Shown here piece by piece: positions 34,500 through 45,518 of a stretch of DNA of 64,000 nt. The notes under the pieces are model-generated. The model did no database searches. It was not told where the DNA came from and was given only the letters and a program-made list of their open reading frames with translations. The stretch spans positions 12,462,001-12,526,000 of the forward strand of contig CP053154.1 of the NCBI GenBank assembly GCA_014607495.2, written 5' to 3'. Positions within the stretch are counted from its first letter, which is position 1, and each line of letters begins with the position of its first letter. The position numbers and the translations under genes were made by a program. This DNA is from Carposina sasakii (lineage: Eukaryota; Arthropoda; Insecta; Lepidoptera; Carposinidae).

Positions 34500-35280
34500 A
34501 AAGAAGATATAAATGTTCTCAAAATAAAGTTGGCAATTATATATCATCCTAAATTCAAAGTATTGAAATTATCTAGCCATTTAATAAAACAGCGTACCTA
34601 TTATACAATCTGGATTCGATTTTAAGAAGAACGCAGATGGTTTGCTTTACCATGACCCCCATAAAAAGTTCGTGCTTACAATCAATACAATTAGTTTTTT
34701 ATGTTCTTTCAGATGACTATAGTCTGTACTAACAAAATATGTACAAGACGTGGTAAAAATGATAATTTGTATTGGTGGACACATTCCGATGCATAATTTA
34801 TTTACACGATAAAAGTAAAAATAAAGTATCTAATATAATGGTAATAACTGTAACTGTAACCTTAATTGAACTTTTTGCAAATGAATAAATTTTTCATGAA
34901 ATTACATTAGTGATTCTCTTTAGTCTTCTCTGCTTACAGCACATACCCATAAATGTCGTACCTGCATACAATATTTGCTTAATTTCAAGAGTGCTTTTTT
35001 ATTTAGACGCAAACATCTTCGTATTCGGAAATCCGGAAATGTTTTTAGGAAAATAATAAAAATATTTTCTAAAGATATGGTTGATATAAACTATACTAGT
35101 TGTTTTAAAAGACATCTGTCATTAGCACGCTATCCTTACACGATTTTGCATTACGCCACAACTAAAGATATTGTATTGACAGTTGTAATTTCTCATGTCC
35201 TAATCTGCACTTTTACTTTTATTTTTATGTAACTTAGTTCACAGTTAATGTGTAATTATAATAAGTACTAATGTCTTAAT
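34500..35280. other. AT-rich region without a supported gene
   Basis: No repeat family or exon recognised. Confidence 0.45.
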
Positions 35281-35287
35281 TCCCCCT

Positions 35288-35369
35288 GGTGCAAACATTG
35301 AAATAAATATTGATGTTTAGTTCCGAGTTGGTAATGTTTTCTATGTATAACCTATGTATTTATACATGG
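35288..35369 (+). mobile_element. 5'-truncated SINE (same family as 2554)
   Basis: GTGCAAACATTG, then TTGATGTTTAGTTCCGAG and CTATGTATTTATAC match the SINE body; the tRNA-like head is missing. Confidence 0.65.
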
Positions 35370-35794
35370 TGTTTGTGACAGCCAGGCAAATATTAATATG
35401 CCGATATCAGACCACGATTCTGAGGCTAAAACCATTTCAATTTTTTCAAGAAAAAATAGTTAAGTTCGTTTGATTAGGCCTTAGATAATGGGTTAAGAAC
35501 AAAATTTTAACCAATAGATTATTTTAAAAATAAGTTGCCTTCAAAAAAGGGCAAATAACAGATCAACCCTTATGGAGAGTCACAAGTGATTAAAGAAAAT
35601 AGCAATGTATCACACAATAATCAATAAGCCTAGTCACAGGATCGACCGATAAAATTGGCGCGGAAAGCAAACATTGCAGATAATCAAATTAAAAATGCAT
35701 TCAGGTAATAACACTGTCGTATAATTCAACAATACGGCCCCTACTTGTTAAGCATTTCAGTATTTGCCTGGCTGTCACCCATACACACCCTGTA
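35363..35794. mobile_element. TIR element with GTGACAGCCAGGCAAATA arms
   Basis: The left arm TACATGGTGTTTGTGACAGC and right arm GCTGTCACCC...ACACCCTGTA are inverse of each other over about 35 bases. Length is about 432 bases; noncoding. The termini resemble those of the other TACAGGRTGT elements. Confidence 0.7.
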
Positions 35795-36088
35795 TATCTA
35801 CATAAAAATTAAAACTACAATTGGGGGCTGTAGAATATCTCATCACATATCAAATACCTGTATTAAACAAATATTAGCCTCTTTTATTTATAATTTTCAT
35901 CCTTAATTAGTGATCCACAGATTGAGTTTCGTTCAGAGTTAATTCCATTTATAGCTCTTTTGAAATGCAATTTGAAAAGGTTTCAAGTTCCTGACTAATT
36001 GTTTGTTTGAGTGAATCGAGTTCAGTTGATGAATGGGAACTGAAAGTTGATAATCCACCGTCAATAGTGAATCGAATAAATATACAAG

Positions 36089-36325
36089 ATGTAACAAAAA
36101 GGGTATGTTAATCGAAATGAATATAGCCTAGTACCTACAAGTAAAAAAAAATAAGGTTCTCTAACCTGAGGAGAAATATGACACTTCCAAAACAAGTCAG
36201 GAATGTTCATGTAATATTGGAAAAAACATGTAATTCCGAGGCTTAAATTTCGCGGACAAATTCTCTATAGTGAGCTATTTTCATAGCACTTACTCCTTCT
36301 CTTACACACTGTATAAGTGTATGAT
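36089..36325. mobile_element. Diverged palindromic MITE
   Basis: TACAAGATGTAACAAAAAGG on the left and CACTGTATA on the right, with an interior like 50211-50474 (GGGTATGTTAATCGAAATGA, AACAAGTCAGGAATGTTCAT). Confidence 0.6.
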
Positions 36326-36403
36326 ATATTGATCAATGGCGATAGATAGAACTTAGGTATTTTAAACTATATTTTAAAATACCCACACACATATATAGTA
36401 TTA

Positions 36404-36800
36404 TACAGATGTTTTTTTGTGGCCACCGTTAACGAAGGGTACGTACTCTATACATGAAATAAAGTAAGTTTATGCCAAAAAAATGCTGGGAAAAATTTTT
36501 TTTTTTTTTTTTTTTTTTTTGAATTTTTTTTTAAATTCCTTGGTCGTGCGAAATTTATAGTGTCTAGTGTTTATGTTGTACTTTTTTATAGACAGATATT
36601 AATTATTTTTCGTGAAAAAATCCTGCTACGCGCGTCTATGTGCATTTATGCAGAAAAACGCAGTCTATTTACTCAACTTTGGACCCTAATATTTTGGAAA
36701 CCAGACACTTCCCAGGTATGCTTCCATGGAGAAAAATGATCGTGGTGATGAGGAGATTCCGTAGTTTTCGGGAACGTTGACGACCAAAAATCAGCCTGTA
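36404..36800. mobile_element. MITE family 1, copy (36404-36800)
   Basis: TACAGATGTTTTTTTGTGGC to AAATCAGCCTGTA, with a long poly-T expansion near 36496-36520. Confidence 0.8.
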
Positions 36801-37275
36801 TATACGGCTGTGTTCTCAAAAATGGAGTGTGCCCTACAATTCGATAAGTATACTTAAGCATGCAGCTTATTGCGTGGAAGGGGTGTAAAAAATAGTTTAT
36901 GATTTATTATCAGAATTCAAACCTACCGAATATACATATAAAATTTCATAAAAAGCCGTCAAGCCGTTTCGGAGGAGTTTGGTAACAATCACCGCGACAC
37001 GAGAATTTTATATTATTAGCATTGTAAACGTGAAATTTTGTGAATTTGCTGTTTGGATGTTTGTTAGTCTTTTACGCTAAAATAAGTTACTTAATGGATT
37101 TTGATGAAACTTGGGAATTATGTAACTTATAGATTAGAATAACACATCCCAATTAATATTTTAAATGCGAAAGTTAGTTTGTTTGTTGCCCCCTGTCCAC
37201 ACGGACAAAGTCGCGGACAACAACTTTACTAAGAGGCTATAAAGTTCATTCGGATAAAATGTTGCGAGTGGAATA

Positions 37276-37625
37276 TATGATGATGATCTCCGACCGTATT
37301 TCGGCCAAGGCGACCAATCTCTACGGAGACTGACCAGGTACGCAAGAGATATTATAGTGCACAAGTGTGTGCGCAAACACAGATGCACTCTCTATTCCCT
37401 CACTCTCATAGTCCGATGGGACGGAAGCCGACACGACCGGAGAGAGATCAGGCGCAGGACCAACGGTTTTACGTGCTTTCCGAGGCACGAGCTAAGTGAC
37501 GATTTAACAACATTAAAATCTGTACATGAAATAAATTCATTGGTACAGGCCCGTGACTGGGATCGAACTTACGCTTCCCGCTTGGAAGGTGCACGTCTTA
37601 ACCACTGGGCTATCACCGCTTTAAT
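37276..37625 (-). mobile_element. tRNA-derived SINE family 3, full copy
   Basis: The minus strand begins GCGGTGATAGCCCAGTGGTT (A-box region) and has GTTCGATCCCAGTC as B box. The body contains GGACGGAAGCC-type sequence (inverse strand) and ends CGGTCGGAGATCATCATC. Partial copies are at 40898-41113 and 7137-7262. Not a functional tRNA. Confidence 0.75.
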
Positions 37626-37867
37626 ATATAGCTAGCTATTCGATGAATAGCGAATTTCTTCGAATAATTAATGAGTTTAGAGTTGGTAGTAGCGGCTAAA
37701 CCATCAAATAAGTGAGACAGTCATTGACCGTTATTTCCAGTCAGATATGATATCTAGTTTTCGGTCTAACTTCATTATTATGTATATTATTCTATCTAAT
37801 TAATAAAATTCTTCTGGCACAGTGATTGTAAGTTGTAACCAACCTGTTGTCCTAGGTTATATTTTTA

Positions 37868-38225
37868 CATAGGATGTTTTTTCGTTGCCACGGTTTACAA
37901 AGGGTACGTACTCTATACATCAAATAAAGTAAGTTTATAGCAAAAAATGCTGGCAAATGATTTTAATATTTTTGACTTTTTTTTTTGTTGACTTTATCGC
38001 TAAATATCAGTGTTGGTGTCGTTTTTAATAGGGAAGTTTTAAATTATTATTATTTTTGAAATATGTTCGTCACACAAGTCTACATATGTCTACGTCTACG
38101 TATGCAAAAAACGCAATCTAATAACTTTAATATCTTGGGAACCAAACACTTCCCAGGCATGTTTCCATGGAGAAAAATGTTCGTGATCATGAGGAGAATC
38201 CATCCGTAGTATTCGGAACGTTGAC
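37868..38225. mobile_element. MITE family 1, diverged copy (37868-38225)
   Basis: Left end ATAGGATGTTTTTTCGTTGC. The interior is more diverged than other copies, and the right terminus is replaced by sequence resembling 63860-63930 (GACGAATGATTATTTCG). Confidence 0.7.
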
Positions 38226-38258
38226 GAAGTTCTGTCGACGAATGATTATTTCGACAAA

Positions 38259-38730
38259 TCAATCATCGATGAAAGTGCCTTCAGCGATATGTTCTGACTG
38301 CAATGCTATGACTGCTATATCGGCAAGCCATTGCAAACTTGCTTGGCGAATACGTATACCTACTGATTGTCCAACAAGGCATGTCATCTTATGTAGGCCT
38401 AACATGCACAGCAACGAGATGACATAAGGTCGACAAAATTCACTTTTCAGACACTTTTGGAGATCCAACTCGGATACAGCTCCGGCGCCGTCAGCTATCG
38501 GCAGCAGCGTGAACAGCTCATCCATTAGACTGTCTACTTTTGCACACTTTTGGAGGACCGACTCGGAAACAGCTCCGGCGCCGTCAGCTGTCGGCAACAG
38601 CGTGAACAGCTTATCCATTAGACTGTCTATTTTTGCACACTTTTGGAGGTCCGACTTGGATACAGCTCCGGCGCCGTCAGATGACAGCAGCAGCGTGCAC
38701 AACTCATCCATTAGATTGTGGTCTCGATGT
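38259..38730 (-). CDS. Unrecognised open frame with three 31-residue tandem repeats
   Basis: A minus-strand frame of at least 150 codons. Three units of about 31 residues follow one another (core LMDELFTLLP, then ADGAGAVSES and LQKCAK), then a unique part with several Cys residues. At DNA level the unit is exactly 93 bases (boundaries near 38452, 38545 and 38638), so the frame is kept. The frame stays open upstream to about 38800. I do not recognise the family. It is directly next to a truncated MITE at 37868-38225. It could be an exon of a small secreted protein, part of a mobile element, or a chance open satellite. Confidence 0.35.
38452..38722. repeat. 93-bp tandem repeat, three units
   Basis: Units begin at about 38452, 38545 and 38638 with CACTTTTGGAG. 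They share CAGCTCCGGCGCCGTCAG and TCCATTAGA. Within the open frame 38259-38730. Confidence 0.9.
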
Positions 38731-38809
38731 CGTTGGTGCGAATCATTCTTATCTTGTCGTATTCCGTAGTAAAGAAAGAGAAAACACTTGCAATTTCATC
38801 TAAGAGTCA

Positions 38810-40080
38810 CTTATAAAAGGAAAAACAATAGGCAATGTGCGTCTGACGCGAAAATAGATTTTTCATATTTTATTCGAAAGATATTACAAATACAAACCGA
38901 ATAGTGCAAAAATAACATCAATCGGTAAATAAATACCAAAGTTACAGGAGTTTCAAAGTTTGAAAAATTTAACGAAAAAAATTTACAACATAAAGGAGTA
39001 AAAACATACAAATTTTAGCCATATTTTGAATTATCTCATTGATTTAATAAATACTTTATTAATATCTGCACCTATTAATAAACAATTTTTATTGACAACA
39101 ATACACAAAATATAAAATATAAAAATACGTTTATAAAATAAGATTGCATTTTTTCCCCATACTAATTTGAGATGGTTGTCTATTATGACGTCAAAGTCTT
39201 TGCCATTTTAGTAGGTATGGAGCAAACAGAGCGTTTCAAAAACATTTTGCCGGCTTGTATTTTTTAATTGCTGTAAATCCAAAACGGTTAAAGTTAGATA
39301 TGCCATTCCAAGGGCAAACTGTATTCATTTTTTACGCAGAATATAAAAATGAAATAAAAAAATCATGCATATACCCTATTGTTATACCTAAACGGTGTTT
39401 ATCACAAAAGAGGGCCTAAAGTTAGACTCTAATTAAATATGATATTTAACAACAAAATGTATGGCATATATGCCAAATTTAGGGCATGTTTACATTATAA
39501 ATAGTTTAAATCATTTTGTAATAACACGGAAAGTTTTATTTAGCACTGACTTATCCACTTTTGGTGTGTTTAGTTATTTTATTAGACGATCATCATCGTA
39601 CTTACAATGCAGAAATATGAGAAACAGTCACTTATTTTTAGGTTAATTTTAGTAACTACGTAACAAACATTACATTCAATGCAAATTTCAGTTACATCTG
39701 CCTGTGACTACATAAATTTGATATTTGCATATTACGTTTCTTATTTGCATAAAGCTACGTTTCTTTAATCAAAGTCCAATACTAGTAAAATACAGAAATT
39801 TATTAAAAAGAAATATATTTCTCAAAAGCGCAAATAAGCTAATTATGTAATTATAATACATGTGGTGTCATTGCAAAATTACGTCTAAAGTTATACACTG
39901 TAAAAAATCACATTTTTCAGCAAAATGTATAAAATATCTAATAAATTTAGGCAAAATTCAGCAATTTCTATTTAGAATTAATGTTTTAAGCGCCATGCGT
40001 AAAGCTTGTAAAAAGGTGTTTAGGATCTCACATGGTTCTCTTTTATGAGATGTAGTAAGTCTTGTAAGTAGGTATATATT
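38810..40080. other. AT-rich region without a supported gene
   Basis: Contains many short AT-rich open frames with no family features. No known repeat recognised. Confidence 0.45.
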
Positions 40081-40103
40081 ACATATAATATACATAGAGT
40101 ATA

Positions 40104-40323
40104 ACAGAAATGTTAAGCGAAAGGCTATGAAAATAACCTACTAATAGAAAACTTATTCATAATAATTTTGAGACTCGAAATCACATGTTTATTTTTAAAG
40201 ATAGTATAAGTATAGAGGATTTATAAACAGCTCAGAAAGGCACATACCTATACAATCTTGAAAAATATATATTTGATATCGAGTCTCAAATTGTGTGAAT
40301 AGGTCTTTCTAAGATTCTATAGT
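40104..40323. mobile_element. Diverged palindromic MITE
   Basis: GTATAACAGAAATGTTAAGC on the left; the interior TTTGAGACTCGAAATCACAT and its inverse at about 40276-40300 match the 50211 family. Confidence 0.6.
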
Positions 40324-40694
40324 TCTTATTATCTGCATTTAGAAATGTGTGTCAAATTTTCGGTATCAATCAATATAATTGGGTTGGCTTCATAACATAA
40401 CCATCAAATATGATTTTATATGTTCTTGCATAACATTTGCAAGGTTTATCTGAAAGTTGACAATAACCGAGTATTTAATTATATATTAAAAGTAAACTAG
40501 TGGACGCCCGCAACAAAATGCCGTTAGCTGTAAAAAAAATCAAAATAGCTAGACAGACAGAGAGACAGGCTGAGTTACCTTCGCTTTATAGTAAGGATAA
40601 AGGTTAAAGTCAAAATGTGGTCCCATTAGGATAGGTATTATTTTTAGTGCCTTTTGTATTAAATAAGTTATCTACTATGTCTTTACGTTCACGT

Positions 40695-40862
40695 TTACCT
40701 CGGCAGGCGTATCGTTGGACGCCCTCCGGCCAGATGGACCGATGATGACTTGAAGAGGGCGGCTAGTAGAAACTGAATGGCATAAACGGAAGATTGAGTC
40801 GTGTTGCGTGCTCTGGGGAAGGCCTACATCCAGCAGTTGCCTGTAATAGGCTGATGTATGTG
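40695..40862 (+). mobile_element. RTE-like LINE 3' end
   Basis: GGACGCCCTCCGGCCAGATG, then GGCCTACATCCAGCAG and AATAGGCTGATG. Remnant of the family RTE 3' end. Confidence 0.7.
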
Positions 40863-40897
40863 TACGTTTGTAGCTTAATTTAATTTGTTTCAATGTT

Positions 40898-41113
40898 GCA
40901 AAATTGTCACTTAGCTCGTGCCTCGGAAAGCACGTAAAACCGTTGGTCCTGCGCCTGATCTCTCTCCGGTCGTGTCGGCTTTCCGTCCCATCGGACTATG
41001 AGAGTAACGGAATAGAGAGTGCATCTGTGTTTACGCACACACTTGTGCACTATAGTATCTCCGTAGAGATTGGTCGCCTTGGCCGAAATACGGTCGGAGA
41101 TCATCACATCACG
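40898..41113 (+). mobile_element. SINE family 3, 5'-truncated copy
   Basis: Close match to the 37276-37625 copy (inverse strand) from TCACTTAGCTCGTGCC to TACGGTCGGAGATCATCA. Confidence 0.75.
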
Positions 41114-41446
41114 TTTGTAGCTAGCTCGACCCATAACATTATCTGATACTCCTTTACCAATATCTTAGTACAAGTTCTAGAATACAGGTATTTATAGGTT
41201 TATAAATTTTATTTGCTAGAACCGGTCAGAATTAAACATAGATTTATACTTTTTATATATTCTGTATTTAGATTTAAGTTTTCAAAATGACCTCGTCTTA
41301 CATATTCCGGTATAGATACTTATAGCTTTTATAATCTTCGAACTATCATATAGGTATCACTATGTTTGACATTTTCTTCATAGATATTCCGAATAAGATT
41401 ATATGTATTCTTCATAAGATATAGACACTGCATTACCGAAACGGAA

Positions 41447-41525
41447 TTCCGGAAAGGAACTCCAGGATCATAAGGCATACCCCACAGCCACGTTTGTCAC
41501 AGCGGAGACAGATATAAATAAAGGA
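41447..41525 (+). repeat. Interspersed repeat R5 fragment
   Basis: TTCCGGAAAGGAACTCCAGG, then CCCACAGCCACGTTTGTCAC; match to the 28152 family. Confidence 0.45.
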
Positions 41526-41567
41526 AATTAACATTACCTACCTAGGTCTGAAACTATAAATAAAATT

Positions 41568-41850
41568 TCTTCTATGCTGCTCTGGGAGTGAAAAAAACAC
41601 GTATACAATACTACAGCTGCTTCTCTTCCCGGGCATACTGTACAAGTCAGTAGAGGGACAAGAGGGTCTTGGTGTTTTGTAGGCGATGGGCTGACCACCT
41701 GTCACTACTAACCGAACTTGTACATCTCAACTTATACCCTCAAAATTGGTCAGAAGTGGCACCATGTGGTTCTATTGGCCCCTTGGTGCTCTGCCTACCC
41801 CGTAAGGGATAAATGCGTGATTATATGTATGTATGTATGTATGTAAATAA
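41568..41850 (+). mobile_element. Interspersed element with (ATGT)n tail, long copy
   Basis: Inverse of 14143-14413; ends CCGTAAGGGATAAATGCGTG, then ATTAT and (ATGT)n at 41823-41844. Confidence 0.7.
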
Positions 41851-41859
41851 ACAAAATTT

Positions 41860-42600
41860 AAATCAGGAATATTTATTTATTTCAAAGAATTTCTTAAAAA
41901 ATATTAGTAGCCACACTAAAGTTCCTATATCTATCTATGTTAGGTTTCGTCCTTAGTTAGACCACAGTTTTTTTTTTTTATTATTCAATTGGGTACCAGC
42001 AAGCCTAGCATGACCTACGAAACACGATATGATAAACCGATTTATCGACATTTAGCCTGTCATAATACGATAAATATAGCCGTCATGTTGAATTTTGTAA
42101 AAAGACGATACGATACAGTACAATACGATATCCACGACTCGTGGTCATGCTAGGGAGGCTGCTGATAAAATACGAGTATGATAAATTAGAATTCTATTAT
42201 ACTCGTATGTAGCTCCAACTAAAAAATATCTCACAGTTTGAATTTTTACCCGACTGCCAAGGAAGTGTATTGTTTATTTTTCTTCCTTTTACAATGGTAT
42301 TCCAGTAAATAAATATAATTCCATTTAAAAGGCATATAAATAAACAGATACATTTCCAAAAAACAAATTAAATACAATATCAATTACTTTTGTTTTAATT
42401 TTCATGGCAATTAGTTAAATTATCGAAGTGTTATCATTGCGGCTAATGATATTTGTTATTAACAATAGATCAAGGAATTAGAAATAGATATTGTTAAGTC
42501 ATGCTGACTTCTCAGTAGTTATTTACTATCTACAGTAGACTTGTAATAAAAGACTAGAACTATGTATATCCTTGCACTTAATTTATTTTTCTTGCCATGC
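41860..42600. other. AT-rich region without a supported gene
   Basis: Short sequences around 42010-42160 with repeated ACGATA words (TACGATAAATA, AGACGATACGATAC); otherwise nothing recognised. Confidence 0.4.
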
Positions 42601-42610
42601 ATATACACAT

Positions 42611-42780
42611 GGGCGTTGGGCGCCCTCCGGCCAGATGGACCGATGACTTAAAGAGGACGGCTGAGAGCTTAAAGAGGAGAGTGACTGGATGGCAAAAACG
42701 GGATCGAGCCATGTGGCGTACTCTGAGAAAGGCCTACGTCCAGCAGTGGACTGCAATAGGCTGACGACGACGACGACGAT
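42611..42780 (+). mobile_element. RTE-like LINE 3' end with (ACG)n tail
   Basis: GGGCGCCCTCCGGCCAGATG to GGCCTACGTCCAGCAGTGGA, CTGCAATAGGCTG and (ACG)n at 42763-42777. Confidence 0.75.
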
Positions 42781-42792
42781 ATATGACGATGA

Positions 42793-42965
42793 CATGGCTG
42801 TGTTCCCGAAATGGCGTGGCCAGATCTGCTAGATTATAGAGAAGATCACACAGTTACGTTTAGCATAACAAGGACACGTCATGTAAATGATCAGTGGCAA
42901 TAGCCTACACTGACAGTATGCCCGAGCTCCTTAGTCAATTGTTACGACAGGCACGGAAGGAGATG
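42793..42965 (+). repeat. Interspersed repeat R5
   Basis: GGCTGTGTTCCCGAAATGG to AGTATGCCCGAGCTCCTTAG and ACGGAAGGAGATG; a nearly complete copy. Confidence 0.6.
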
Positions 42966-43048
42966 CAGCTGCACCCGTATGATGAATTTGGTGAGAGCGA
43001 ACTAATATTATGATAATTACTCTTTTGTCAAAGAAAACAAAGTACCTA

Positions 43049-43929
43049 GGAATATTCCGATCTGTCACCCTTTTTGTCCCCTTAGGGGATGGCCACACAG
43101 AACAGACGTAAGACACGGACCCGTCGCAGTCGCGGCGCCCGTTTAATCTACTTTCATACAAAATGTATACAGCCGTCGCGACGTAAAACATACAGAAAAG
43201 ACGGGACGGCCGACACGACGCTTACTCCTCGGCGCCACAGGGCGCGCCGGGCGCGGGCCTGCCGCGGAGAAAGCGGAGGAGCGGAAAGGACGCGGAGAGC
43301 AGGTTCTCACATAGCACACTGTTCCGAAAACCCTAAAATACCTTTAAAGAGATAATCTTTCTTCAGGACATATAGGTATATTCGCTCCAATTTGTGTCCT
43401 TTTTCTGTAAAGCATTCTTCACTTTGGAGATAATAATGTTAAAAGATTGTGGAGTCATCTTGTATACTTCTTGAAAACGATCAGGATAATAATGTAGATC
43501 CTCCATTATTTAAAAAAATCTATTCTGTCGATTGCTTAGCCATACCGGATGTACCCAGTAACGTCTAACCCTCTGCAAAATAGCGAGATATACCAGTGCC
43601 AATACATCTTCATCTTCAGAAGAAGACATGTCGTCGTATCTAAATCGGACGATTGAATGCCGGGAAAAGCCCAGTGTGCGCCGGCCGTCAGGCCCGTTCC
43701 TTGTCTTTTCTATATGTTTTAAAAAGTCGTGACGACGCCCTGTCTGCGACGGGTCCGCGCCCCGTCCTCGCCTTGCGTCTGTTCTGTGTAGCTGGTCCCT
43801 TAGGATCCGGAAAAAAAAAACAGAAAAAAAAATAGTTGATCAGTATTACTATGTTAAGTGGGACAAATCAAGCATTTTTCCGGTCTGTCACCCTGGGTCA
43901 CAAAATAGGGTGACAGATCGGAATATTCC
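43049..43929. mobile_element. 881-bp element with inverted ends and a CTA duplication
   Basis: Ends start GGAATATTCCGATCTGTC on both strands (22 bases shared) and are flanked by CTA on each side. Inside are a second, GC-rich inverted pair (CACACAGAACAGACG near 43090 and its inverse near 43780) and an AT-rich centre. The plus frame at 43089-43355 is rich in Arg because of the GC-rich arm; I see no transposase. Not recognised as a known family. Confidence 0.65.
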
Positions 43930-44059
43930 CTACTAACCACCTCTCAACCGAGTGCCATCAAGGTAAAAGTTAGTCTCCCTTTCCTCGTTTATTAATTATT
44001 TTTTGTGACAGTTTCACCCATGAAAAATTACTATGATTTTATCAGAAACAATATTAAGA

Positions 44060-44300
44060 CATGAAACAAATTTTCACCCGAATGAGACTTGAACTCACGA
44101 CTTATCGCGTTCCGTGCTTTGCTCTAACCAACTGAGCTACCGGGTCAATTAACTCGGATGACGAATTTGACCATCTTTTTACACTTTAAATTTTTTACAT
44201 TATTGGAAACGTTATTTTTCATCCCGATAGCTATACCCTAGCCAAATCTCAATAAACAAAGCTGCACCCGTATGATGAATTTGGTGAGAGCGAGATGTCT
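44060..44300 (-). mobile_element. tRNA-derived SINE family 2
   Basis: The minus strand has TAGCTCAGTTGGTTAGAGCA (A box) and GTTCAAGTCTCATT (B box). Upstream on that strand is GCTATCGGGATGAA, shared with 57912-58165. It lies next to a 35-base block also found at 42967-43002. Confidence 0.65.
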
Positions 44301-44372
44301 CACTTTTAAACGTCAAATCCACAGAGCTAAGTAATAACTAGACAAGGCAAGTGTTTTTTTAGGTGTGATTTT

Positions 44373-44572
44373 AGGACTATGCTGTCAGTACGGGAGGCGC
44401 TGCTCTCACCCGCGTGCTCCCTCATCACAATGGTAAATCCCTAGCCAGAAGTGCACGATCATAAAGGAGACCCACGGCGCAGGCTTGGTCGGCAGTCCAC
44501 TGGTACAAACTCTACTTTGGGCAACCTCAGTACTATGCTGTCAGTACGGGAGGCGCTGCTAACGCCTCGTAT
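44373..44572 (-). mobile_element. RTE 3' region fragments with a 30-bp direct repeat
   Basis: ACTATGCTGTCAGTACGGGA, then GGCGCTGCT, occurs at 44378 and 44531. It is related to the inverse strand of 7950-7975 in the RTE-like 3' region. Confidence 0.5.
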
Positions 44573-44599
44573 TTACGCCGGCGTACGGCGTACGTAATT

Positions 44600-45160
44600 G
44601 AACTAATATTATTTATTTTATTAAACTTTCCTAATAACAATAATAGGTTACGTGCCGACTAATTGGAGTTAAATAGCTCGTAAGATTATGTAATAGGTAA
44701 TTCTATACAAATTACAAACAAGACTAATAATATTACTGCTATTAAAGTTGGACTTTTTTGTTTTGAAATATTTAAGTACTTTACTGGATATTTTTCTTTG
44801 ACCATTAGGCACGTTAGTATTTAGCGATAACCCAAAAGGGACAGACACTTTGATTGGTGTAATTCTTATAGAAAACCAAAATGTGGCATATGGCAGTTCT
44901 TTTTATTGTGAGATTAAACATTTTTATTTAATATTTTAAATATAAAAATAGGTACCTACCTAGATTTTTGACATATAGGTATACGTACTGTTCGCTTAAA
45001 ATATGCAGTATTGTTCTCCCCTGCATGTCAATGATTATATTCAAGACTATTGTATTTGTGAAAAAGGTGCGTCAAAGGATTTCGCAAACATGTTGCTTAC
45101 AGGCGCAATGTTACTAAAAGAAGTTGCCCCGGGCCTTCGGGGCTCAAACCGTAAGTCTGC
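44600..45160. other. Upstream region of gene C
   Basis: AT-rich up to about 45100, then GC-richer near the start codon. The gene C promoter is expected here, but I see no convincing TATA. Confidence 0.45.
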
Positions 45161-45211
45161 ATGCAGATCTCGGGCCGCGTAGCTTCATTTTACGCAGTGC
45201 TACAACGGAAG

Positions 45212-45518
45212 ATGGCTGCGCGCGCATGTGTGTTCCTACTCACTGCGCTCGCCGGCGCAAGCGCAACCCGCGAGTGCCTAGAACTGACATTATCAGACAA
45301 ACTAATACCAGACAGCTTACTAAACGAAACTATATTGACTATAGCCGCGAAAAATGACAGTTACGAAACAACAAGTGAAAAAACGAATAAGATTTTTGAA
45401 CTATGGGATAGGTTCCCTAAGGTACTAGTGCCGACTAATGGGTCGAGTGAGGAGTGCAGACGGGATAGCCGGCTCTTCTTAGACAGCCTCGATCGTATGG
45501 AGCTTTGGGCGTTAAAAA
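45212..45518 (+). CDS. NRF6-like gene, exon 1 (gene C)
   Basis: The exon starts at ATG 45212 (context GGAAGATGG) and ends at an A|GTACGT donor in phase 1, encoding 102 residues. MAARACVFLLTALAGASA is a clear signal peptide. A short ectodomain with Asn glycosylation sequons follows, then EECRRDSRLFLDSLDRMELW and ALK, the start of an NRF domain. An in-frame ATG at 45161 would add 17 residues before the signal peptide; I prefer the later one because the signal peptide then sits at the very N-terminus. It is divergent from gene B, whose start is 12.9 kb away, and has none of gene B's Asp blocks. Confidence 0.88.

Noticed and set aside
43089..43355. Arginine-rich open frame like a basic nuclear protein
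   Set aside because: It lies in a GC-rich inverted arm of a mobile element; its composition explains the residues.
44085..44150. Possible tRNA genes at 2560, 34280, 37550, 44085, 57960 and 62750
   Set aside because: All have A and B boxes but continue into conserved non-tRNA bodies and recur as truncated copies, so they are SINE heads.
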